Below are positions 1 to 5,916 of a stretch of DNA of 7,044 nucleotides, in pieces. A program made the translations under genes and the position numbers. The DNA comes from Candidatus Nealsonbacteria bacterium CG01_land_8_20_14_3_00_12. Its GTDB lineage: Bacteria; Patescibacteriota; Minisyncoccia; Minisyncoccales; PETJ01. The notes beneath the pieces were generated by a model, which worked only from the letters and a program-made list of their open reading frames with translations, ran no database searches and had not been told where the DNA came from. Every line of letters starts with the position of its first letter. Position 1 is the first letter of the stretch. The DNA is taken from NCBI GenBank assembly GCA_002781125.1, contig PETJ01000027.1, positions 1-7,044 of the forward strand, in the 5' to 3' direction.

Positions 1-2019
1 CATATATTTCAGACCTTCAAAATCCCATTCGCGGCCTGCTGGGCTACGGGTGAAGAAGTTAAATCCTCGTGAATTCTTATCAGCAAACTCTTCTAGAAAA
101 GCCCTTCCTTCTTTCCTGATCCTATAATTCAATCCTCCCGGCTCATTTAAAGTCTTATCAACAACCGGTTTTTTGAAATTATTCATTAAAGCTTGCCACT
201 GACCTGAATGCCACATCTCCGTTCCTCTTCTTACCCCGGCGTCGTCAAAAGAACTTTTAGCCATATCTTTAACGTCTCCACTCTTAATGCCTTCTGTCCA
301 GATTTGCCGAGCTGCCATATCTCTGGCTGCCTGCTCAAAACTTATTCCCTCTTCTTTTGCCCTAGCCTCGATTTCAATTTTTATTTTCTCATCCTTGGAT
401 ATTTCCTCAGCGATTTTACCAATATTTGCTTTTAATTTATTTTTAGCCTCCGGATCAGCTTCAAGGTCCAGAGAAAGTTTCTCATCTACAAACCTATTCA
501 GAGTTTCCATAACATCGGAAGCGCTTTTTTGATATTCAGGCTTGTCGGCTAGACTCTTTGCTTCCCTGGCCATTTGTTTTTTGAAACCTTCATCCACCCC
601 GGGTTTATCTATGAGACCTTTTTCCGCCATCCAGGCAGCAGCGGCTACCCTATCTTTTGAAGATAATAAGGTACCAATCTGTTCAGCCATTTCTCCGGCT
701 TCCATACCTTTGAACATCTCATCAAAATCAACCCGACGAGCCCGAGCGGCATATCTTCTTAAAGGTGCGACGGCTACCGCCTCAAAGCCTTTAGCCATTC
801 CTTTTACCGGCAAAGCTAAAGGTTTGCCTATAATAGGAACTTTTTCTAATAATCCAGCTCCTTTCCCAGCCAGTCCCCCCGCCCGTCCCAAAATACCAGC
901 CGCGCCAGCTATCCCTTGTACCCCTAATCTCTGAAGCGGGAACATGGCGGCCTTGCCAATCATCATTCCCTGCTCTTTAAAGAAACTGGTAATGGCTCCA
1001 GCCCCCATGGCGCTTGTTGAGGTGGCAGTGAAAAAGCCAATGATGAGAAAAGCTAAAACCACTCCATAAGGCAGGAGATTATTGATAAACTCAACCACTG
1101 GAATAGTTAGCCAGCCCCAGGCTAAATCCGGCGGTATGGTTGATATCATACCTGGAGCCAGGATTAGTAATTGTTCACCTAAATAAAGGAAAAAGGCGCC
1201 AATTATTCCAATTAGCGACCATTCAATAAATTGTTTCCACCATTCCTCCCAGCCCAAGATGCTTTTGAAAAGATATTTTTGACTGCCGGGGAAAACCCAA
1301 GAGAAAAAAGCCAGCGGCGAAACAATGACCAAGACCCAAATCATTATGTAGCGCATTATAAAAAGGATGGCATACATTAAAAAAATAAGTGCCGCTATCC
1401 AATCAAAGGCAATCATACCAATAGTTTTACCCAAAAGAGTGGCAGCATAGCGGATATCAAAGAAGTGGATTAGGGATTGGTAAAGAGCTGTTCCTTGAGT
1501 AACAAGAAGGTTCCCCAATAATTTAAAACCAGTTACCTCTTCTAAGAAAAAGTTCATGAAAATATTTTGAGCATCCATAATCAGCCCGCAGATTACCGGA
1601 GTAAAATTAATCAAAATGGCAATAATGATTAGACGAGGCAGGGCTTTTTGGGCCTGATATTCTTTAATTCTCAAAGCAGTAGCCAAACCAATAATGACCA
1701 AGGCAACAATAAAAAACATATTGACAAGATCCCTGACAATCGGCCAGCCAACATCAACAATCCCTCCATAAGTATAGGGAAGGCTGGTAAAATAAGGACT
1801 CAAAACCCAATTTAAAATCAGACCAGCTATACCGACAATTAAATTAGAAAGGAGCAAGAGAACTTGAAGGTAAATACTGATAATATTAATAGGGATGGCC
1901 ATCAGGGCGCCGAGAATACCTCCCTGAGCCTGAACAAACTCTAAAGGAAGAGCCAAAAGAAAACAAAAAACAGTAGCAAAAATGAAAAACTTTTTAATTT
2001 TCCCCTCCATTAATTTCAT
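1..2019 (-). CDS. TrbL/VirB6-like polytopic membrane protein (T4SS-like), C-terminus beyond the window
   Basis: The reading frame is open for all 673 codons from ATG at 2019 to the window edge; the in-frame stop just upstream is TAA at 2031-2029. A signal peptide or first membrane segment covers residues 7-31 (K-I-K-K, a hydrophobic core, then V-Q-A before Q32). Hydrophobic segments follow near 42-73, 94-115, 129-148, 203-243, 264-282 and 317-333. A Gly/Ala-rich linker (about 360-420) then leads to a long charged, probably helical soluble tail. The segments W92-P-I-V-R-D-L-V-N-M and G256-W-E-E-W-W-K-Q-F resemble CPR proteins usually placed near TrbL/VirB6, the inner-membrane channel component of type IV secretion. 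That assignment is by recognition and topology; there is no catalytic motif. The start lies 4 nt after the ksgA stop, implying cotranscription. A second ATG at 2010 is possible. No clear Shine-Dalgarno site is present. The ORF is certain; the function is moderately supported. Confidence 0.8.
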   Translation of the reverse strand, partial: MKLMEGKIKKFFIFATVFCFLLALPLEFVQAQGGILGALMAIPINIISIYLQVLLLLSNLIVGIAGLILNWVLSPYFTSLPYTYGGIVDVGWPIVRDLVNMFFIVALVIIGLATALRIKEYQAQKALPRLIIIAILINFTPVICGLIMDAQNIFMNFFLEEVTGFKLLGNLLVTQGTALYQSLIHFFDIRYAATLLGKTIGMIAFDWIAALIFLMYAILFIMRYIMIWVLVIVSPLAFFSWVFPGSQKYLFKSILGWEEWWKQFIEWSLIGIIGAFFLYLGEQLLILAPGMISTIPPDLAWGWLTIPVVEFINNLLPYGVVLAFLIIGFFTATSTSAMGAGAITSFFKEQGMMIGKAAMFPLQRLGVQGIAGAAGILGRAGGLAGKGAGLLEKVPIIGKPLALPVKGMAKGFEAVAVAPLRRYAARARRVDFDEMFKGMEAGEMAEQIGTLLSSKDRVAAAAWMAEKGLIDKPGVDEGFKKQMAREAKSLADKPEYQKSASDVMETLNRFVDEKLSLDLEADPEAKNKLKANIGKIAEEISKDEKIKIEIEARAKEEGISFEQAARDMAARQIWTEGIKSGDVKDMAKSSFDDAGVRRGTEMWHSGQWQALMNNFKKPVVDKTLNEPGGLNYRIRKEGRAFLEEFADKNSRGFNFFTRSPAGREWDFEGLKYM

Positions 2020-2023
2020 TTTA

Positions 2024-2908
2024 TCATTTTACCACAAAATGAAAACTTTTAGTAAGTGAAATCCAATTTTCAACAGTTAAAGTTTCCGCCCTCTGCTCAG
2101 GTTTTATATTATTTTCCAAAAGTAAATTTCTAATTTTCTCTCTGTCAATTTTCAGTCCTTTAGATAAATTATTAATTAGCTGTTTTCTGGGATGGGAAAA
2201 CCCCGCCTTGACGATTCTAAAGAATCGTTCGCGAAACCGACGCGAAACTGGAACGCGAAACTGACGCGGAACTATTTTAATGATGGCAGAGTCGACTTTT
2301 GGTTGAGGCCAAAAAGATTTTTTTGAGACAAAAGCGATAATTTTTGGTTCGGCATAAAATTTAACCGAAACTGCCAGAATACTCATATCTGGCGGTTTGG
2401 CACAAATTCTCTCGGCTACCTCTTTTTGAACCGTCAAAATCATTTCCTTTGGTTTGATTTCAGCTTCCAAAAATTTTCTAATTAAAGGCGAAGTTAAATA
2501 ATAGGGAATATTGGCCACCACCCTATAATTAGAAATTAGACTACAACCCGCCCACCACCCTCCCGAGCTTCGCTTGGGCCCCAATTGGAAATTAGAAATT
2601 TTAAGGATATCTCCCTGGATAATTTCTACATTCTTAAAATCTTTTAATGTTTCTTTTAAAATCTCAATCATTTTTTGATCTTTCTCTATGGCGACAACTT
2701 TTTTTACTTTTTTTGCTAACTCGATTGTTAAATTTCCAATTCCGGGGCCAATTTCTAAAACAGTGTCATCTGGAGAAAGCCGAGCTGACCCAATAATTTT
2801 TTTGACAACTTTTTTATTAACTAAAAAATTCTGACCTAATCTTTTTGAAAGACGAATTTGATACTTTTTAAGTAAATTCTGAATGGCCTTTTTGGAAGCT
2901 AAGTTCAT
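2024..2908 (-). CDS. ksgA: 16S rRNA (adenine1518-N6/adenine1519-N6)-dimethyltransferase KsgA/RsmA
   Basis: 294 residues. By family knowledge this enzyme uses S-adenosylmethionine to dimethylate two adjacent adenines in the helix 45 loop of 16S rRNA, a late step in small-subunit assembly. Visible motifs are G25-Q-N-F-L at the N-terminus, the SAM-binding E52-I-G-P-G-I-G58, the acidic E75 ending the second strand, D100, the catalytic N133-I-P-Y-Y137, P201-x-P-K-V-D-S, and the C-terminal K234-A-G-F-S-H-P-R-K. Length is slightly above the usual 260-290 because of two odd insertions. One at about residues 109-126 lies between D100 and N-I-P-Y-Y; the other at about 213-228 is rich in Arg and Phe and precedes F-F-R-I-V-K. 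Both have atypical base composition and are listed as repeats. The start at 2908 has no Shine-Dalgarno site and lies about 7 nt after a putative extended -10 box. The stop TGA is followed directly by in-frame TAA. The secretion-like gene begins 4 nt downstream. Confidence 0.96.
   Translation of the reverse strand: MNLASKKAIQNLLKKYQIRLSKRLGQNFLVNKKVVKKIIGSARLSPDDTVLEIGPGIGNLTIELAKKVKKVVAIEKDQKMIEILKETLKDFKNVEIIQGDILKISNFQLGPKRSSGGWWAGCSLISNYRVVANIPYYLTSPLIRKFLEAEIKPKEMILTVQKEVAERICAKPPDMSILAVSVKFYAEPKIIAFVSKKSFWPQPKVDSAIIKIVPRQFRVPVSRRFRERFFRIVKAGFSHPRKQLINNLSKGLKIDREKIRNLLLENNIKPEQRAETLTVENWISLTKSFHFVVK
2230..2272. repeat. Short tandem repeat of CGCGAAAC units inside ksgA
   Basis: On the plus strand CGCGAAAC occurs at 2230-2237, 2241-2248 and 2254-2261, with a one-mismatch copy (CGCGGAAC) at 2265-2272, giving spacings of 11, 13 and 11 nt. 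Read in the ksgA direction the unit is GTTTCGCG. The tract is clearly richer in GC than the surrounding gene and encodes the Arg/Phe/Val-rich stretch R-Q-F-R-V-P-V-S-R-R-F-R-E-R, in a loop where KsgA proteins normally vary. It adds codons without breaking the frame. An adjacent perfect inverted repeat, CGATTCT-AA-AGAATCG at 2212-2227, encodes the conserved F-F-R-I region and may be coincidental. Origin by replication slippage or by insertion of a dispersed repeat cannot be told apart here. Confidence 0.75.
2527..2603. repeat. AATTAGA heptamer repeats interrupted by a 42-nt GC-rich hairpin block inside ksgA
   Basis: On the plus strand AATTAGA occurs twice in tandem (2527-2533, 2534-2540). It resumes as AATTGGA (2583-2589), AATTAGA (2590-2596) and the degenerate AATTTTA (2597-2603). 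Between them lies a 42-nt block (2541-2582) in which 30 bases are G or C, in strong contrast to its neighbours. The block contains a stem CCCGAGC/GCTTGGG (2562-2568 with 2572-2578, one G-T pair) around a TTC loop. Because 42 is divisible by 3 and by 7, the block keeps both the reading frame and the heptamer phase. It encodes the G-P-K-R-S-S-G-G-W-W-A-G-C-type insertion at about residues 109-123 of KsgA. It looks like a small inserted palindromic element, comparable in kind to in-frame palindromic elements known from Rickettsia; that comparison is inference. Confidence 0.7.
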
Positions 2909-2914
2909 TATTTT

Positions 2915-2923
2915 AATATACCA
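2915..2923 (-). promoter_or_regulatory. Putative extended -10 promoter for ksgA (leaderless or nearly so)
   Basis: Read on the minus strand, TGGTATATT combines a TG extension with a TATATT -10 box (5 of 6 to TATAAT). No good -35 is visible at the usual distance, as is common for extended -10 promoters. A start 6-7 nt downstream falls at about 2908, which is the A of the ksgA ATG, so the message would have little or no leader. This agrees with the absence of a Shine-Dalgarno site. It would also drive the secretion-like gene downstream. Assigned from sequence alone. Confidence 0.5.
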
Positions 2924-2930
2924 TACTGTA

Positions 2931-2958
2931 TTGACATATAAATTGGCTAAGATATCCT
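2931..2958 (+). promoter_or_regulatory. Putative sigma-70-type promoter for the LysM/M23 peptidase gene
   Basis: A perfect -35 box TTGACA (2931-2936) is followed after 16 nt by TATCCT (2953-2958, 4 of 6 to TATAAT). Transcription would begin near 2965, only about 4 nt before the ATG at 2969, again giving an almost leaderless message. The purine run AAGAAG at 2961-2966 is too close to the ATG to be a standard ribosome-binding site. The -35 box lies inside the region upstream of the opposing ksgA -10 box, so the two polymerases would compete. Confidence 0.55.
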
Positions 2959-2968
2959 AAAAGAAGAT

Positions 2969-4018
2969 ATGGATAAAAAGGAAATTTTGATAGGGACTAT
3001 TATTTTATTTGGATTAGTCTCTTTTTCTTTCTGTTTTTTTTCCACCGCACCCGCCGAGCGGGTACCCGGCGGATGGTCTTCCAATTTAGTAGAGAGCATT
3101 GGAAATGAAGGTTTCGGAGACTTGTTTTTAGGTCCTGGCCAAAGATTTTCTTTAGAATCACCGGATTTTGTTTTGGTTGAAAAAAATAGTTTAACTAGTC
3201 TGGCCCCACCGACTACTTTTACCCCTCAAGTTTTTGGAGCTTTGGTTGGAGGATATGAAACAGAGGATATTAAAAAAATAATTGTTGAATACGAAGTTGA
3301 GGAAGGAGATAGTCTCGGGCAAATTGCAGCCAAATTTGATATTACTTTAGAGACCCTGCTTTGGGCTAATAATTTAAACAAAGATTCGATAATCAAGCCC
3401 GGTCAAAAATTAATCATTTCACCAGTTTCGGGAGTAATTCATCATGTTAAAACTGGGGACACAGTTTCCGAAATTGCTCAAAAATACAAAGCCAAAACCG
3501 AAGATATAAAATCTTTTAATGAACTTTCCGGTGAGGCAGATATTTTTATTGGCGATATTTTAATTGTTCCCGATGGAGTAATGCCGCCACCTCCGCCAAG
3601 CTATGCTCCAACCTGGGTTGCCTTGGCTGATAGCTACTTTATTTGTCCCATCGCTTCCCCCTGTCGGATTACCCAGAGACTTCACTGGTATAATGCCATT
3701 GATTTCAGCCATGGCAACTGCGGGGAGCCAATTTATGCTGCTGCCGGTGGTCAAGTTCTTAAAGTAAAACTAACCAATTCCACCTCTCGTTGGGCTTTTA
3801 GCGGAGCTGGAAACCATTTAACCATTTTGCATCCCAATGGAGTGGTGACAATGTATGGCCATATTGCCACTAGTTTTGTTAACCCCGGGGAACAAGTTTC
3901 TCAAGGTCAAATTATTGCCTTAATGGGAGGCCAACCCGGAACTCCCGGGGCTGGCATGTCAAGCGGTTGCCATTTGCATTTTGGAGTCACCGGAGCCAGA
4001 AACCCCTTTTCTAAATAG
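2969..4018 (+). CDS. Membrane-anchored peptidoglycan hydrolase: two LysM domains plus M23 metallopeptidase
   Basis: 349 residues. An N-terminal signal anchor (about residues 6-24) places the protein outside the membrane. After a low-complexity linker come two LysM peptidoglycan-binding domains (about 107-152 and 157-202, each with a G-D-[ST]-[LV]-x-[EQ]-I-A-x-K-[FY] start), a proline hinge (P206-P210), and an M23/LytM-type zinc endopeptidase domain (about 223-345). M23 enzymes cut peptide cross-links in murein. Visible catalytic motifs are D245 in Y-N-A-I-D-F, H298 in M-Y-G-H-I, and H335-L-H337. The usual first zinc ligand, four residues before the Asp, is Tyr241; His239 lies two residues earlier and could replace it. 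Cys226, Cys232, Cys251 and Cys334 could form disulphides. The ATG at 2969 gives a complete signal anchor. A GC-rich block encodes residues 25-36. The gene is alone on this strand, divergent from ksgA and convergent with comM, overlapping it by 8 nt. It could act in division, envelope remodelling or secretion-channel assembly. Confidence 0.93.
   Translation: MDKKEILIGTIILFGLVSFSFCFFSTAPAERVPGGWSSNLVESIGNEGFGDLFLGPGQRFSLESPDFVLVEKNSLTSLAPPTTFTPQVFGALVGGYETEDIKKIIVEYEVEEGDSLGQIAAKFDITLETLLWANNLNKDSIIKPGQKLIISPVSGVIHHVKTGDTVSEIAQKYKAKTEDIKSFNELSGEADIFIGDILIVPDGVMPPPPPSYAPTWVALADSYFICPIASPCRITQRLHWYNAIDFSHGNCGEPIYAAAGGQVLKVKLTNSTSRWAFSGAGNHLTILHPNGVVTMYGHIATSFVNPGEQVSQGQIIALMGGQPGTPGAGMSSGCHLHFGVTGARNPFSK
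3042..3076. repeat. 35-nt GC-rich hairpin block inside the peptidase gene
   Basis: Of these 35 bases 28 are G or C, directly after a T-rich stretch encoding the signal anchor. It contains a stem ACCCGC/GCGGGT (3049-3054 with 3058-3063, loop CGA) and a competing pairing CCGCC/GGCGG (3051-3055 with 3068-3072), plus the palindrome GGGTACCC at 3060-3067. It encodes about S-T-A-P-A-E-R-V-P-G-G-W, a linker position where an insertion would be tolerated. It shares the heptamer ACCCGCC and a nearby CGAGC with the GC-rich block in ksgA, which is only weak evidence of a common origin. Confidence 0.55.
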
Positions 4019-5534
4019 ACCCTTCCCTTATTCGATACATTAAGGCTTCTGAAAGATGATTAAAAGAAATATCCTCCGAACCTTCCAAATCGGCAATAGT
4101 TCTTGCCACTTTTAGAACTCGATGGTAACCCCGGGCAGAAAGTTCGCCGGAGTCAACATATTTTCTTAAAAGATCTTGTCCTGCCAAATTTAGTTGGCAG
4201 TATTTTTTTATTTCTGGAATCTCCGTTTCGGAATTGGTTTTTTCTTTTTTAAACCTTTCTCTTTGAATTTGCCTTGCCCTTTCTACCCTTTCTCTAATCT
4301 TGAGACTACAATTTTCTTCATCTACCGCCACCAATTTTTCATATTTTAACGGCGGCACATTAATAAAGAGGTCAATTCTATCCATCAAGGGCCCGGAAAG
4401 TTTTCTTCTGTACATTTGGATTTGGGAATTGGTACAATTACATTTCTTTTCCGGATTACCATAAAAACCACAAGGGCAGGGGTTGGTAGCAGCAACCAAG
4501 GTAAAACGAGCCGGCAAAGTTAGGGAATGCTTTGCTCTTAAAACTGTAATTTGGCCTTCTTCAATTGGTTGGCGCAAAGATTCCAAAACATCGCGATGAA
4601 ACTCCGGGAATTCATCCAAACATAAAATTCCCCGATGAGCCAAGGTAATTTCTCCTGGTCGGGGAGGATTGCCACCGCCAATTAAAGCCACTTCAGAAGA
4701 GGTGTGGTGGGGAGAGCGAAAAGGCCTTAAATTAATCAAAGGCCGATTTCTTGGCAATAACCCAGCTATACTATAAATTTTCGTCACTTCTAAAGATTCT
4801 TCAAAAGATAAAGGAGGCAGAATTGAAATAATCCCCCTGGCTAACAAAGTCTTTCCTGCTCCTGGCGGCCCCATCATTAGTAAATGATGACCTCCGCTAG
4901 CCCCAATTTCTAAGGCTCTTTTGGCATATTCCTGGCCTTTAATATAACCTAAATCGATTGGATAATCTGGAGTTTTCAGAAAATCCTCAGGATTTGTCTC
5001 TTTGGCTAAAATTTCTTTTTTCCCCACTAAATAATCAATAACCTCTTTTAAGTTCTCAGCACCAATTACCTTTATTCCTTTAATTAGACTAGCCTCTAAG
5101 GCATTTTCCTTTGGTAAAATTAGTTCCAAAAAGCCTTTTTCACGGCTAGCCAGAGCAAAAGATAAAACTCCTTTAATTGCTCTTAATCTTCCATCTAAAG
5201 CTAATTCTCCTAAGAAAATTTTATCACTGGGGTCAAATTTAATTTTCTCAGCGGCTAATAAATAACCTAAAGCGATGGGCAAATCGTAGAGAGACCCTTC
5301 TTTTTTCAGATCAGCTGGAGCCAGAGAAACCAAAATCCTAACCGGTTGGTGATGAGGAGATTGAAAACCCGAACTCTCAATTGCTGCCCCTACCCTTTCT
5401 TTGCTTTCCTCAACCGCCTTATCTGGCAGGCCAACAATTTCAAAATGCCTCAATCCGTATGAGGCATCAGTTTCAACTTCAATAATCTGGGCGTCTAAGC
5501 TAACAACCGCCGCCGAAAAAACCTTAGAGAGCAT
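4011..5534 (-). CDS. comM: ComM/YifB family AAA+ ATPase (Mg chelatase-like branch-migration helicase)
   Basis: 507 residues, the usual length for the family. ComM is a hexameric AAA+ motor that extends heteroduplex by branch migration when taken-up single-stranded DNA recombines, as shown in naturally transformable bacteria. Domains in order: an N-terminal ChlI/Lon-protease-like fold (about 1-170, with P38-D-K-A-V-x-E-S and L71-A-P-A-D-L-K-K-E-G); an AAA+ core with Walker A G222-P-P-G-A-G-K-T229 and Walker B C305-L-D-E-F-P; the N351-P-C-P-C-G and C365-N-C pair typical of the family and probably zinc-binding; arginine R386 in L-M-D-R-I-D; and a C-terminal Mg-chelatase domain with sensor-2 S466-A-R-G-Y-H-R. 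The ATG at 5534 follows the stop of the DksA-like gene by one nucleotide and has no Shine-Dalgarno site, so translation is probably coupled. The 3' end overlaps the peptidase gene with no room for a terminator. The identification is secure; a role in competence is inferred from the family. Confidence 0.97.
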   Translation of the reverse strand: MLSKVFSAAVVSLDAQIIEVETDASYGLRHFEIVGLPDKAVEESKERVGAAIESSGFQSPHHQPVRILVSLAPADLKKEGSLYDLPIALGYLLAAEKIKFDPSDKIFLGELALDGRLRAIKGVLSFALASREKGFLELILPKENALEASLIKGIKVIGAENLKEVIDYLVGKKEILAKETNPEDFLKTPDYPIDLGYIKGQEYAKRALEIGASGGHHLLMMGPPGAGKTLLARGIISILPPLSFEESLEVTKIYSIAGLLPRNRPLINLRPFRSPHHTSSEVALIGGGNPPRPGEITLAHRGILCLDEFPEFHRDVLESLRQPIEEGQITVLRAKHSLTLPARFTLVAATNPCPCGFYGNPEKKCNCTNSQIQMYRRKLSGPLMDRIDLFINVPPLKYEKLVAVDEENCSLKIRERVERARQIQRERFKKEKTNSETEIPEIKKYCQLNLAGQDLLRKYVDSGELSARGYHRVLKVARTIADLEGSEDISFNHLSEALMYRIREGSI

Positions 5535-5535
5535 A

Positions 5536-5907
5536 TTATTTTTTACATCTGAGGCAAAAGCGGAATTCGGGAGAGACTTTTAATCTTTCTTCAGGGATTT
5601 CTTTCCCGCATTCTTCGCAGATTCCGTATTTGCCTTTTTTAATCTTTTCTAAGGCTAAATCAATATTTTTCAATTTTAATTCTAAACTATATTCAATAGG
5701 CAAAAGAGTACTATATTCTTCAACCTCATCAGCCGCTTTTTCCAAAGCTGCGCTTCCTGCCTCGCCACCATCAAAACGGGGGAAAATTGTATCCCAGTCT
5801 CCTTTTAATTTTTCATCTTTTTTGGCAAACCTTTTCAGTTGCTCTTCGATGGTAACTCTTTCTTTCTCTAATTTTTCCTTTAATTCTAATAATAATTTTT
5901 TATTCAT
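5536..5907 (-). CDS. DksA/TraR family C4 zinc-finger protein
   Basis: 123 residues. The first half is strongly charged and helical, fitting a coiled-coil hairpin (about 1-90). The C-terminus carries a four-cysteine zinc finger: C97-E-E-C100 and C118-L-R-C121, with the family's G-x-Y-G-x-C and I-P-x-E-R-L context. DksA and TraR proteins insert the coiled coil into the RNA polymerase secondary channel and change promoter response, with ppGpp in enterobacteria. Aligned by eye, the D-P-V-D-R-A tip of E. coli DksA corresponds to D60-E-V-E-E-Y: the first Asp is kept, the second is Glu, and the Ala is Tyr, so DksA-like activity cannot be assumed. It lies 9 nt after the GH3-like gene and 1 nt before comM, in the middle of an operon. 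The GGTAGGG before the ATG is too close to be a standard ribosome-binding site. Family assignment is firm; the target genes are unknown. Confidence 0.92.
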   Translation of the reverse strand: MNKKLLLELKEKLEKERVTIEEQLKRFAKKDEKLKGDWDTIFPRFDGGEAGSAALEKAADEVEEYSTLLPIEYSLELKLKNIDLALEKIKKGKYGICEECGKEIPEERLKVSPEFRFCLRCKK

Positions 5908-5916
5908 ACCCTACCA

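Noticed and set aside
542..934. Plus-strand open frame of 130 codons rich in Ala, Pro and Ser
   Set aside because: It is antisense to the continuous membrane-protein gene; its composition mirrors the Gly/Ala-rich coding region and it has no recognisable domain.
2024..2026. Possible TGA=Gly recoding (Gracilibacteria-type code)
   Set aside because: No other in-frame TGA is found in the long genes, and TGA at the ksgA end is followed immediately by TAA, so standard termination fits.
2212..2227. Perfect inverted repeat CGATTCT-AA-AGAATCG as a terminator or operator
   Set aside because: It lies inside ksgA, encodes the conserved F-F-R-I residues, and has no following T-run; probably chance.
4011..4060. 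Bidirectional intrinsic terminator between the convergent genes
   Set aside because: No stem-loop with a flanking T-run or A-run could be found in this stretch on either strand.
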